A DNA stretch of 64,000 nucleotides from Nissolia schottii. Its lineage: Eukaryota > Streptophyta > Magnoliopsida > Fabales > Fabaceae. This document shows, piece by piece, positions 23,951 through 36,143 of the stretch (positions are counted from its first letter, which is position 1; the number at the start of each line of letters is the position of its first letter). Location of the stretch: the NCBI GenBank assembly GCA_003254905.1, contig QANU01111261.1, positions 127,551 to 191,550 of the forward strand, in the 5' to 3' direction. A program made the translations under genes and the position numbers. Below the pieces are notes generated by a model, which saw nothing but the letters and a program-made list of their open reading frames with translations, searched no databases and was not told the origin of the DNA.

Positions 23951-24887
23951 TAACTTACACCATGTCCGAGCTTGGTCAGAGTAAAGGGTAAATCGGTGTC
24001 TAATTGCGTTGCATGCTGCCTGCATTATGAACTGTTGTGAATCAGGGTTTTGGGTTTAACAGAAAGAATACTTATCACGTAGGGCAAGTTAGAAACAACC
24101 AATATTCATATAAACGTTTGCCAAACTCAAAGACATGCCCTAATCGTGAACCACGATGAGTCTTCGGCTCAACCTAAATTTTTTAAACCAAAGTCTTCAA
24201 ATCCAAATTCAATAAAACAGAGATAATTCAAGAAAAAAAAGTAAACCCACTTGACTAGAAGCTAGCATAGTAAATTAGTAATTGTCTCAAACCTAGCATG
24301 AGAGGTGGAAATAAATTGCATTGTGTAAATTATTATTATTTACCAATGTGGGTTAGTCGGATTCCTGATAATAGGGTCTGAATGTCGGTGATTCAATCGA
24401 GATAAAAAATATTATTATTTACTAATAAAAAATTAGAGTGAACATATAAAATTAAATGTATGACAGCAACATCATAATCATGATAAATGATAATGTATTA
24501 AATTCACATGGGGTATAGTACCTTGATCTTTCAATTTGTGTCCGTGAACATGTATAGAAATAATGTTTATTCAAAATCTAATTGATAGGAGCATGAGAAG
24601 GTAACGGAAGATTCGGACACGAATGAGCATTGTGACAAGCTCTTCGGATTTAGGGGACATAAGTTTTGGATTACATTTTGTTCTTATCTTCAGCTTCACT
24701 TAATTATATTTTGGAGAAAGCAGCATCATATTCAACATCCAACAAAATTGATTATTAAATATAGCTATGATTTTGAATGAATAAAAATGAAATTGAGACA
24801 GCCCTTGTTAGATGACCATAATCATTCAAAATAATGATAGCTTTGAGATGATTCTACTTACTTTGTATAGCTACTTAATTGATAGTT
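23951..24887. other. AT-rich intergenic DNA, no gene seen
   Basis: Nothing recognisable. It may include the 3' untranslated end of the LINE relic. Confidence 0.5.
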
Positions 24888-25215
24888 CAACCGGCTGCGT
24901 TTGGATAACAAAATTTATAATTTTTTTTAAAATTTATCAAAAGTCATATTTTTAAACTTTTTTGTTTAATTATATAAATTATTATTTCATAAAAAATTAT
25001 TTTTAGTGCTTTTCGAGAAGTTAAAATATTTAACTTCTTAAACAATAATTATTTAAACACTCAAAATCATTTTTTTTTATTATGTGTCCAAATATAAAAT
25101 AATTGATTCTTAACTATGAAAAAATATATATTCATAAGTTACCTTTTAAAAATTTCTTTTACATACAAATTTAAAAACTTAGATAAGTTGTTTAACCCAA
25201 ACTGGCTCTAAGTGT
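24888..25215. mobile_element. MITE with GTTTGGATAAC-type ends
   Basis: The left end GGCTGCGTTTGGATAACA (near 24892) and the right end, which reads inward as GAGCCAGTTTGGGTTAAACA, are similar inverted ends. A near-palindrome AGAAGTTAAAATATTTAACTTCT lies near the centre (25016). The element at 57157-57465 is of the same type. No coding capacity. Confidence 0.6.
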
Positions 25216-25699
25216 TAAGCATATGTCGTTAGAGATTTCTTATTATTAAATCATATCTAGTATTGTATTATTGCATATGATAGTGTGATATTTTGCCGAG
25301 AAAACTATCAAATGTTTCAAATTTAATTAGACCTTTGACATTTGCAAGTGTTCAAACGTGCACACTAATCAGACATGATATTGTGCTCAACTTCAACTAA
25401 TTAAACAGAAATTTAAGTACAGATTAGAGGCTATAATTGGTGGGTGATGGCTCACAAAACAAAAGTCAATCCAATTTTACAAGTAAAAAGTCAACCCTAT
25501 AGTACTTTTTTCTTTTCTTTTCTTTTTTTTCCTTTCCCTTTTGCATTCTCGTGGAAAAAATAGACTAATGTCAACAAAAGCTTTTTCTAAATTGTTGTTA
25601 ATTTGGGAAATATTAATTTAATGAATTCATTAAAGTTAGTGCTTCCTTAATATTTCAAAATATATAAAAAAAATTTCCTTTTTCAACTTGGTTCACTCT

Positions 25700-25905
25700 T
25701 CCCGTTATGTTTAGTATCAAGAATATGACAGGAAGACAAAAACACAAGGACAAAAAAAATTATATATTTTTTATATCTTACTAAAATTAACATAGAAGAG
25801 ACATAAATTTTTTGTTTGAGAGATACAAAAATTAGAGTTAAGAGGAACAAGAATTTTCTCTATCTCTGTTATCAATGCAATTTCTAGTATCAAACACAAT
25901 TTTAT
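25700..25905. mobile_element. Short MITE, TTTAGTATCA-type ends
   Basis: The left end (ATGTTTAGTATCAAGA near 25706) and right end (TTTCTAGTATCAAACACAA near 25881, read inward TTGTGTTTGATACTAG) are inverted partners. Inside are ACAAAAACACAAGGACAAAA and its diverged complement. The call is moderately secure. Confidence 0.45.
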
Positions 25906-27598
25906 TGTTGGTCTCAAATGGTTGAAGAAATTGGACTAATCTATGTTATCCTCTAAGGAAAGTGCAACATGAAAGCGATGCCCCAAAACTTAGGGTCATA
26001 CTTGGACTTGGGACATGTATGGGGGATATCAATCATATGTCATTCATTTAATAGCAAAAGAATGAAAGACCTTGCTTTTTGTTTAATCAAAGCATAGCCC
26101 GTGTCAAAGTGATCTATGTTGTACAGAATGGGTTGCCAGATACCTTGTTTTAACTCTTTGTATTTAGTTGTTTTTTTTTCCTTCTATGTCCATAGCTAAA
26201 TAGATGAGACACATTATTTATACTTATTTATGAATTTTTTTAAAAAGAAATTTCTATGTTCATCGTGGTGCAAATAGATTCATGTTCCACATAATAATAT
26301 ATATATTATTGATTATTCTTAAATGAAGAGAAAGTAATAAAGAGAGAATAATCAATGATATATGTATATATATATAATATAAAGAACATTAATCCATTTA
26401 TACCATGATAAATATAACAATTTCTCCATTTTGAGATACCTAATAAAGCCTTAAATATGAGAAAATATAACCTAATTGATAAAGGGTTCAAGTTGAATTA
26501 ATTAGTTATAAAGTAAAACTTCTCATTTTCTTTAACTTTTTTTTTTAAAGATAGTAGAGAGACATTTGGATCCATCTTATAACTCAAATTTATTTAGGTT
26601 CTTTGATCATTTCACCAAATATACGAGCATCTACTATACTGTCAGTTCAACGGCTTAACTTGTTACAAGTTTAAAACAAGTGTAAAATTACTTAAACTAA
26701 CTAAACCTATAACCTGAAATCTTCTTAAGGAGAATAAACGTCCAATCATACTAACCAAATGGGTTATACTTGCTACTCTCTACTCTCAACTATCCCCCAC
26801 CAACCAAGTAGTGGGTGCGTGGCCCCACAAGGAGGGCACTTTTCCCAATCCGTGATTGAAGGCATTAACATTTTCATAAGGGAAAATCTTAGGCCGCACT
26901 CACTCCTCAAAGTTTTGATCACACTTCAGACTATTTTGGAGGGAAACAATGAACATGGGTTACATACCCCACACAGTCTCACCCAACACACCACTCCTTA
27001 ATTGCCTTTTTCTTTAGTCACTCTCAAGATTCAACTAATTAATAACCAATTAATTGCTTTCACTAAAGCATATAGCCTAGTCACCCCCTCACACTTAAAG
27101 CACTTTACCATTTCACCCCTTCAATTCATTATTCTTGAGAAAAAAGAAATTTCTTACTTAAATTTTTTATTTATTGTTTAACTATAAGGTATATGTGGCA
27201 GATATGACAAATAATGAATAAATTAGAATAAGAGTTTTCTTCTTGGTTCGGTAATATCTATAAAAAAATTCTCTTTATAAATGTAACTCTTAAATTTGAC
27301 ATAATATCAGGATTATTATGAACAAAAGATTTAGATATCAATTGTTTTTGACCCTCTACGCTTTAAGTCAAAGAAGTTTTTTTTAACTGAGATAACGAAG
27401 TTGGTCAAACGCATTATATGTCCTCCAAAAGAATTGAACACGACTCTTTAAACTTAATCCTTAGCACAAGACTAAGGGAGATGCACTTGAACTACTAGCT
27501 ATAGGCTAAGTCAAAAAAGTTTTTGTACGAGAGAATGTGTTGAAATGTGTTATTTGTATTCGCTGTATATAGAAATATTGTGTTGACTCATTACTTAT
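25906..27598. other. Intergenic, no gene seen
   Basis: An open frame at 26759-27001 (+) starts MGYTCYSLL and has no recognised features. The sequence upstream of the SAM-domain gene begins here. Confidence 0.5.
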
Positions 27599-27600
27599 TC

Positions 27601-27655
27601 ATTATTAAATGAAATTTTATTAAGCGTGAGTCTTATTAAAATCTCATTTAATAAT
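27601..27655. repeat. Small hairpin ~320 bp upstream of the SAM gene
   Basis: ATTATTAAATGAAATTTTA..AAG (27601-27624) and its near-complement at 27632-27655 form a 24-bp stem with two mismatches and a 7-base loop. It may be a decayed MITE. Confidence 0.55.
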
Positions 27656-27841
27656 GAGTATTATGTACGTCGTCGCAATGTCTCATGTATAATGAATCTA
27701 AATGAAACAGCTCGAATGTGTTAAAATGTTAAATCATTCAATTACCTTTATCTAACAGCTTAAGACCTTAAACCACACAAGTGACCCGTTAGACCTGCCC
27801 TCAACCACTTTCTTTTTCTCAATTTCTATTTACCATTCACC

Positions 27842-27845
<4 letters not shown>

Positions 27846-27889
<44 letters not shown>
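27846..27889 (+). promoter_or_regulatory. (CT)n-(TA)n tract at the SAM gene core promoter
   Basis: About 14 CT units run straight into about 8 TA units, ending 84 bp before the start codon at 27973. Pyrimidine patches next to TATA sequences are common near plant transcription starts. The TA run is the only TATA-like sequence close enough to serve, with a start site expected about 30 bp further on. That it is the functional promoter is an inference. Confidence 0.5.
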
Positions 27890-27972
27890 GTGCGCACCAC
27901 TCTTGAACTTGAACTCCATAACACACACAACACACAAGATATATATATTCATTCCCTTTCAACTCAGTCAAC

Positions 27973-28641
27973 ATGGATTGGTTCTCATGGCTGTCCAAAA
28001 CAGGCCTAGACCCCTCCCTAGTCTACGAGTACGGCCTCGTCCTCTCCCACAACGAGCTCGAGGAAGAAGACGTGAGGCACTTCAACCACGAGTTCCTCCA
28101 GAGCATGGGGATCTCGATAGCCAAGCACAGGCTCGAGATCCTCAAGCTCGCGAAGAAATCCAAGAGAGCACGAAAGATCAAGAACGCAACAGCAACAAGA
28201 ACAAGGTCGAAGATCATGCTTGCAATCAAGAGGACGAGGAGGTGTTTGGGGAATTACATCAAAACGCTGATAGGTTGCGACGAAGAGTATTCGTCGCTAG
28301 CGGTGGTCCCCATTTCTTCGATGCCGACTAGTAGTGGCGGTAGTAGTAGATCATGGAAGAGTGCTGTGGTGAAGAGGAACAAGAGGTTGGTGATGTCTAA
28401 TAATGATAATAATAATAATTATTATTATTATTATTATAATAAGAAGCAAGAGAGGCTATTGCTCACAAATGGAACAACAGCACTTGTGCCTTCTACTCCT
28501 CTTGCTTTGCCTTGTCCTCATCATGAAGGCTTTTCTTCTGTGGAGAAGATGGTGGAAGATGATGATGGATATTGGTCTTCTGCTGCTGCTGCTGAAGATA
28601 TCAGGTGGGATACCATGTTCCAAGATCTAAAGCCAAATTGA
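27973..28641 (+). CDS. SAM-domain protein, single exon, 222 aa
   Basis: The first ~62 residues form a sterile alpha motif (SAM) domain, a five-helix protein- or RNA-interaction fold. It opens with MDWFSWLSKTGL, carries LVYEYGLVLSHNELEEED and FNHEFLQSMGI, and ends with the typical KHRLEILKLAKK helix. A basic linker follows (KSKRARKIKNATATRTRSK), then a serine-rich stretch. Next comes a low-complexity run (N, then six Y, residues ~144-155) encoded by an AAT/ATT microsatellite at 28406-28440. The C-terminus is acidic and ends RWDTMFQDLKPN, a tail I believe recurs in the plant family. Start: the first ATG after the promoter tract, in frame with the whole domain, in context AACATGG. No introns. 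Molecular function is not established from sequence. It lies tail to tail with MED15, 1.8 kb away. Confidence 0.9.
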   Translation: MDWFSWLSKTGLDPSLVYEYGLVLSHNELEEEDVRHFNHEFLQSMGISIAKHRLEILKLAKKSKRARKIKNATATRTRSKIMLAIKRTRRCLGNYIKTLIGCDEEYSSLAVVPISSMPTSSGGSSRSWKSAVVKRNKRLVMSNNDNNNNYYYYYYNKKQERLLLTNGTTALVPSTPLALPCPHHEGFSSVEKMVEDDDGYWSSAAAAEDIRWDTMFQDLKPN

Positions 28642-28732
28642 GAAGCTTTTCTTAATTTTCCCTTCTTTTTTTTCCTCTTTCTTGAAATTATTTTAGGGGA
28701 GATGTTTATTATTTGTGCGAAGGATATAGGCC

Positions 28733-29005
28733 CTCACATCAAGATATGGTAATCGCAGTTTAAATAAGTAAGAATTTTGGTTATATAATTATAGGATCAA
28801 CAAATTGCCTTCACAGTAGATTCATTAATATTAGTTATTATCGCATTCAATACTTATATAACCAAAACAAGTGAGGACTTTGGTTATAATGCGATGTTAA
28901 CTAATAATAAATTCATACTGTTAGAAAGTGCAATATGTCGATTTGACTGTTATATAAATGAAATTCATGTCTATTTAAACTGTGATTATCACATATTGAT
29001 TTGAG
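28733..29005. mobile_element. ~270-bp hairpin MITE in the 3' flank of the SAM gene
   Basis: The two halves are inverted copies. The left half has ATGGTAATCGCAGTTTAAATA, then GTTATATAA, AACAAATTGC, TTATTATCGCATT. The right half has the complements in reverse order, ending in TTTAAACTGTGATTATCACAT. If transcribed from a read-through SAM message it would fold into a long imperfect hairpin. Confidence 0.7.
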
Positions 29006-30463
29006 TGCCTAAGTCTCTGAGCACAATTAATCAAATTGTTTCTTTAGAGGTTAATTCTATCCCTTGCTTTTTAAATGGGTTGGTCGGTGAGAGATGAGTT
29101 TTTTGGGTTCTTCCACCAGTGAAATTTGAATGCGTGTTGATTTTTTTCTATTTCTTTTTCATTTTTCATTAGTGGTGTGGGTCACGCGGATAGGTAACTT
29201 TAGCACCTGTCTGATTCAGTCATGAGATCGTCTCCTTTTCCTTTTGCTTTTTTGTCATGTTCCATGCCCCTTTAATTTACCTTTGATAGGGGTGAAAATT
29301 TGAATCAGATTAGTGTATTAATGGGGAGAGAATGATTGAATTTATACTAATAGTTCTTTAACAATTTGAAGCCCAAATAGTTGGTGGGCTTTGAGACTTG
29401 GTATATGATTGTATTTGTCTTATGATTTACAAGATGTATACATTGACCTTGTAAAGGGAAATTTAGTATTTTTATAGTTATACTATTACCTTGGCATCAA
29501 GGTCTCTGAATTCTTAGCTTTTTCTTTCTTTCCCTCCCAAACAGCAAATGATTGTTTTACTTCTTTTAACTTGAAAAGCCCTTGGCAACATCATTGTTGT
29601 GTGAACCCTGCCAACATGCAGATTAAGGGAAAAAGATGGAACTTTCCCCAAGACTCTAGCCATGTGACAAGACGATGTTCATTTATTTACTAGAGATCTT
29701 TCATGGATATGAATCTAGTAATTTTAGCATTGTAACAAAACTTCTTTGGTGATACGCATGCTTGGTAACAGTTTAAAAAAATAAAAATAAAAATAATAGC
29801 TTATTTTTCATAAGTTATCATAAGAAACTATCAATTATAAGCTTTTTATAACTCAGAATAAGCTAATCTAAACTCACACCAAGTACTTCACAGAGTATCA
29901 TTTTCAGGCCATAGTACTTAAGCACCTTCTTTGTCTTTTCTTTTCTGGTTTAGTTTAGAACAAGTCTTGATGATCTATTATGTAGTAAATCAATCGACCA
30001 AAAAGATAAGTTACAAAAATCTATACATAGATTGTGTACCGCTACAAAAGAACATATGCAGTCCCATGAGCGGAAAAAACACAATAAATCAAAGGCGCAT
30101 ACAGCAACTTTTCTCGCAATTGGAACATGGGTGGGTTTTCTGCTCAATAGGCAATGTTACTTTCATAATGGGATTCGAATTTGCGATCTTCTACAAACTA
30201 TCCAAACTCCTTACCTCTATCTTGCTCCTGGTGGCTTAATACCAATTGTGTATTATGTAATTCCACTAAAAAATAGCTACACGTGATTATCATAATAAAT
30301 ACAAAAACCATGACTCCGAGTTTCCAATTTGACAAGACTTTATGGTATGTTATTTCCATAACTAAGGTCTTTTATCTACATCCAAGAGAAGCTCATTCAT
30401 AACAAGTTGTTAAGGCAACTTCAAAGTCAAAACAAACAGATCTGCATGGAACAGTGAGGATCG
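29006..30463. other. Intergenic between two convergent genes
   Basis: Contains the 3' flanks of the SAM gene (+) and MED15 (-). Open frames at 29931-30286 (+) and 29950-30147 (-) are not convincing. A short stretch near 29790-29870 resembles the GTTTGGATAAC-type MITE interior. Confidence 0.5.
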
Positions 30464-33400
30464 CTATTCAAAGACCGTGCAATCTTCCCAAGTCCCATAC
30501 TTTGAGCTGAAGGTTCCTCCGCCACTCTTCTGTGCGTGCTCCGAAATAACCGTGCGAGCACAACTATCCCAAGTCTTCGCTATCTCCCTGAGGGACATCG
30601 GCTGCGTTAAACAACGTAAGGATATACTGAACCTTGATTTTGCCTTCATTGAAAGATCTTCATTCTCCTTACTGGCAGAATAGAATCACAGATCCAATAT
30701 CACTTGGCATTAGAAACAAAAACTTTCTCCGCAAGCATACGATAAAACTAAGGAGGATGAAAAGCAAGACATGCGTTGTGTAGATCAGATAGGAAGGAAA
30801 AGTCAGATAAGATAAACAACGCCAATGTGGAATGATAATTGAAGGTTTGGGAAGAATACTTTAAGAAAACATGTCTAAAAGAAACATAACAAAGAGATGC
30901 TTAAAAAGCTCATGCTCTCACCTGCATTCAACCGGAAACTTGTCTAGGAAAACAGGAGAACAATTAGGATAATTTGCAGGAACAAGCAAGCGCAGGGGCT
31001 GAATTGGTGACTGCATGATAATAGAAAATGAACATGCTAACAAAAGCAAAAAATAAAATACAATAGAAATGGTTCAAAAGTAGCTGCAATTGGAAGATCT
31101 GGGAGCCTACCATCTGCGATGAAGCATATTGGGATTTTAAGCTTGGACTGAGAGCCACAGCATTGTAAGAACATTTAATAATAGTCCCTTCTTGCCCTTC
31201 AGTAGAAGCAGCAGCTGCTGCAGTTGCATCAATGTCTTCATCGGTTACATCTACTACTGTGTCGATAAGTCTGTTATTAATCTCCCTTATTTCCTCCAAA
31301 AGGGCATGATTAACCTGGTATATAGGTCATATAAGTTCTGCATCAGAAATCAAAGACCAATACAGCAGATAACTAAACAAAAATTCTAGAGAAGGTCCAC
31401 AAATTTTGTAGTAGAATAGAAGTATATAATCAGGTCAAATATCCAACCAGGTGTTCCTTTCTTTTTTCCCATGGACCCATCCCCTCCCCTCCCTCTCATT
31501 TTTCTACATACTGTTAGATGAAAATTGTTTGTGCATTTTGAAGTGTACATTCCAAAGTGAATTCTAAGTTCTTTGTCCAATATCTAAATGAGAACATGAA
31601 AATGCAATTTCCTACACTCTCCTAAAGTCAGGGAACTTTTTATTTTCTGAGATCAGGTCTTCACAGTTGCTCAAAGAAAAACACTTGAGCGTTTAGCTGC
31701 GTAATGCAGTGTTATTAAATAAAAAGGGTTCAGAAGTAAAGTGGATAACATGTTAATGCATATATAGTTATAAGGCAGTGTCCAGCCAACCAACAAAACA
31801 GCATTGGCAGAAGATATCAATTATAAAATAAAATGTAATAACAGTTAAAAACACTACATAATTTAGTAATCAATACCTCAATCTTTAGCTTCTTGATACT
31901 AGAAGTTGCAGTTGAATCCATATCAGAAGCCTCTGAAGCAGTTAACTGTGTGATATTATCACTCATGCCACCAGCAGATGATGCAACATTCAAGGGTACA
32001 GCACTGGTGCAGCGCTTCATCCTCTTAGTTCCATTGGTACAATCTTGGGTAATGAAATTTCTGTTCTGAAGACGACAACTAGTCATGGAAACCAAGTCCT
32101 CGCCAACAGCAGCTCGGGATCCATTGGCTGGAGCTGATCCTGCTATCCTATCATTCATGCTCACAACTGAACCAATGTCGGTGACAGCAGCACTTAATGT
32201 TTCAGGTGACATTGATTTCACCTACAATCATGATTTAAACATAAATTTATTATCTATAAATCCAAACGTAAAGGAGTAGAATAACTAAGGAAATATTTCC
32301 TCTATAATTTACTTTTCATATCCACTAAAAAAATTGTCCGCACGACTAACCGCTCTAATTAGGCGTTCAATAGGCTCCTCGGTAACAGTTGACTTCCCAG
32401 AAGTAGCTGCCAAAGCATTAACATGAGCAGCATCTGGACCACTGAACTCTGCCAGTAAAGGGGAGGCTGATATCCCAGGAGTCCCAATGGCAAGGGATTG
32501 AGCTGGTGCAACTACAGCCCCCATCTGTTGATGTCCAATGCTTGCAGCATTAGACATCGATGAAACAGCAGAAATAGGCTTCTCAGAATCCCCAGGCATG
32601 GGAGATGGAGCCAAGGGAGGTGAAGGAGTAGGGCCCATAAAAGGCGAGTTAGAAGTTTGCATAGGAGTTGCAACTTTTGTTAGAGATGAAAGATGATTTT
32701 GCTGCTCAACCTGGGGAGATGAATGTTGTAGAATCTGAGGAGACGCGGCTTGATGGAGTTGGGGTGAAGAAACAGGAAATGGACTCCCTTGTTTCAACTG
32801 TTGATGGGGATAAGCTGAGTGTTGACCTGAGGTAAGATGTTGCTGAAATAACCCGGGCTTAACTCCCATCCCTTGTCTCATTTTTATATCATTTAAGTCA
32901 TTCAATTGGTGAAGCTGCGGCATTTGATGTGTCTGCATTGCAGACAATTGTTGCTTTCCAGGCTGGTGTGATTGCTGCTGCTGCTGTTGTAGGATCTGCT
33001 GCCTCTGCAGTCGCTGCTGATATTGTTGCTTGAATTGTTGACTCTGCAGCATTTGCTGTTCCTGCTGATGTTTCAGTTGCTGGTGTTGAAGCATACCGGA
33101 ACCAGACTGAAGTGCATTTAAATTTTGTTGGGCTACATTCACCCCAGCTTGCGTTGATATGGAATTCATGTTAGTCTGTTGAGGAGTACTAACAGGGTTT
33201 TGTTGAAGGGAGCTCACCGGAACCTGCTGCAGAGAGTTCATAGAACTTCCTTGTCCAGAATCTAAATTAGCACCAGGTTGCATTGAATTCATCATATTCT
33301 GCTGTCCAGCCAATACACCAGACACAGAATTGTGCTGCAAGCTTGCACTATTATTATTATGCATTGTATCCACAGAACCTGGTAAATGTGATGGCTGTAA

Positions 33401-36081
33401 CTGAGAGTTTATTTGATTTTCATGAGACTGCACTTGTGTAACTTGGGATAGTGGCAGTGGCATGGCACGTGTATGAGGAGGCGGAAGCTGTCCTAGCTGC
33501 ATTGAAGGCATGCCTTTCCTAGGCTTATTTTGATTTAACAAATGTATGATCTGCTTCTCATATACTCCCAATTTTTCCTTGAAACTAGACGAAATGTTGT
33601 TCTTAGGAACCTGTAGGAATGTTATTATCCGCTCTAACATCATTTTGAACATCTTCAGCTTTTCAAGCTGTTCTGACTTCGTTTGTTGGGGAAGAGAGTC
33701 AACCTGAAAAGAAAAGTTGATATAGGAGTAAGCAAAGCAGATGTATTAATTAAGTTATGGCATTTGATCACAATTGTTCTCGGTGCAAAGCTTATGGTTT
33801 AAGAAGTATTTAACATCCTCCATTTACAATCTTTTTTTAATGAGTGAAGTCATTTAAGATTTAAGAAGTATTTAATACCCACCAATTACAGTATTTAATA
33901 CCCTCCATTTACGTAAAAAAAATAAAAATAAAGTATTAAATTCTTTTCGGGTTCCCTGGATATTAAATGCGTCTAATTTAATTCCCTTATTAGTGCCCTA
34001 GGGGCCTTGTTAGCATCACCATAAACTATAACCAACATATAAGCAACAACGTGCTTTATTTCAGCCCTAGGGATCAAGGCTTGATAGTATTTACTGCTTA
34101 GCATGGGCTGAAAATTCTACTGTTTACTGAAACTAGTGCAATGGAAAAGGCTGCTTTATCGATAGCAAGTTAGCAACAGTTAAAAATAGCAAATCGAAAA
34201 CAAATTGTAGACATACCTGCTGAAGTTTAGAAGCAATTCTCTGGTACAATTCACTCACGTCTGGCAAATAGCTTTCTTTCATGGATTGGATCTGTAGGTT
34301 GTAACCAGCAGAATCAAATTAAATAATCAAAACACTAGTAACCTTGAGATCTCTCTTGCAAGGACATCTGTATCAGTTTTGCATTAATACTTAGAGAGTA
34401 TAACAAGAAATACCCCAGGCCCATCCGAATTGCTTTTATAAGGCATTACAAATTGGAAGTTTCAGTTTCATAATTAAACTGAGAGCATGTCCAAACCACA
34501 CATGTATCATGAATACAGCTATAAATAAGAAAACAGCCACATAAAAGTAACCACACCATGCAGCTTGCCCTGAAGCAACATCATTCATATTGATATAGCA
34601 TTGGATTAATGCTTAGAAAGATTCTTTCTTATAAGCAGGGAATAGAGGATATAAAGTATAATAAAAAAAGAAATTCACACAAGACAAAACTGAAATTATT
34701 TTCAGTTTCTTCAGCTGCAGCACACATCTTTTCAAATCTAAGGATAGGTATCTTTCCTTTAAATATTGCACAGAATGAACAAAAGACTTCAGATTTGAGT
34801 ACAAAAGCAAAAATAAAGATTTCATGATTTTTCCTGCAAAACTAAGGAAGCGTTCATGGTTTTACTATTAAGTAGAATCCTAGCAAAAACAGCCATAATA
34901 TAACCTTTTTACTAACTGCGGTTGTGTGACTAATTTCTGTTGTCAAAGCAAACTTTAGTAAGGAAATAAAAATGATACAACAAATGGCAAAGTACCTTTT
35001 GGTAAACTTCTTCTTGCCAATCACCCCCACTTGATTGTGCAATCTGCACTGCAGAATCCAGAGAACCTACAATAGATATGATATCACACAGACTTGAGCA
35101 TACAAGGGTCAAACATTGCAGAACAGTAATTGACATTTGCTTTACACACACACACACACACACATCAGAACAGGATAATAGAACCATTAACTCACAAAAA
35201 GGAAAATATAAGTACAAAGAGAAAAATGCACAGATGCAGGTACGTACTTGTTGATGTTTCTGGAAGAGCTCTCTGAGATTGATAAATCTGTTTTTGCTGA
35301 TCAAGAACATTTTGCTGTTGACTTAAGGACCCTGATGCTTGAAGTCTTTGTTGCATATCTCGTTGCAAGGGATTTGGCTGCTGCTGCAAACCCATCTTCT
35401 GTTGCAACTGTGCAGGCTGAGTGTGAATCTGAGGCATCATTTGCTGCTGTGGTGCAGTCAGTGGCTGTGATTGCTGAGCTTGAGATGTTAACAATGATGA
35501 ACTTTGTTGTGACTGCTGCTGCATTGGAACTTTTGTTTGTTGTGGCATGTGTGCAGAGTGCTGGCTTGTTTGCATTCCTGGGTTGCCAGATTCAGGTCCA
35601 ACCAACTGTTGCAGCCTCAACCCAGGGACACTATTTCCCAGCTGTTGTTGATGTATATTTGCTAGGTTGCTTTGCTGATTCAATATTTGTTGCTGTTGCT
35701 GTCGCTGTTGCAGGTTTGTAAGATTATTCTGCTGCGAAAGCAACCTCTGTGGTTGTTGTATATCACCAACACTGTTCTGTGACCCAAGCATCTGACCATG
35801 CTGCATGTTTGATGCATTTGACTGTGGTCCCATACGTTGTTGTGGCTGCTGTTGCTGATGCCTGATAACTTGGGAATGTTGCTGAAGAATGGACTGAGAT
35901 GACTGCTGAACATTATTTGATTGCTGGTTCTGCTGAAGGCTAGACAGAGATGTTTGCATCATCGGTGGCTGCAACTGGTTTGGTTGCAGAAGGTTCTGCT
36001 GTTGTTGCTGAATCTGAGATTGTAACTGGAGCTTATGCTTCATAAGCTGCTGGTGGTAAAGATACTGTTGAGGATTCTGTG

Positions 36082-36143
<62 letters not shown>

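Noticed and set aside
27888-28331. 147-residue frame overlapping the SAM gene in another frame
   Set aside because: Arg/Pro-rich shadow of the GC-rich SAM coding exon; the SAM frame has the conserved domain.
32085-32279. Plus-strand 64-residue frame
   Set aside because: Antisense to MED15 exon 8.
35248-35721. 157-residue plus-strand frame rich in Ala, Val and Leu
   Set aside because: It is antisense to the Gln-rich MED15 exon 4; CAG/CAA codons read backwards give CTG/TTG and GCT codons.
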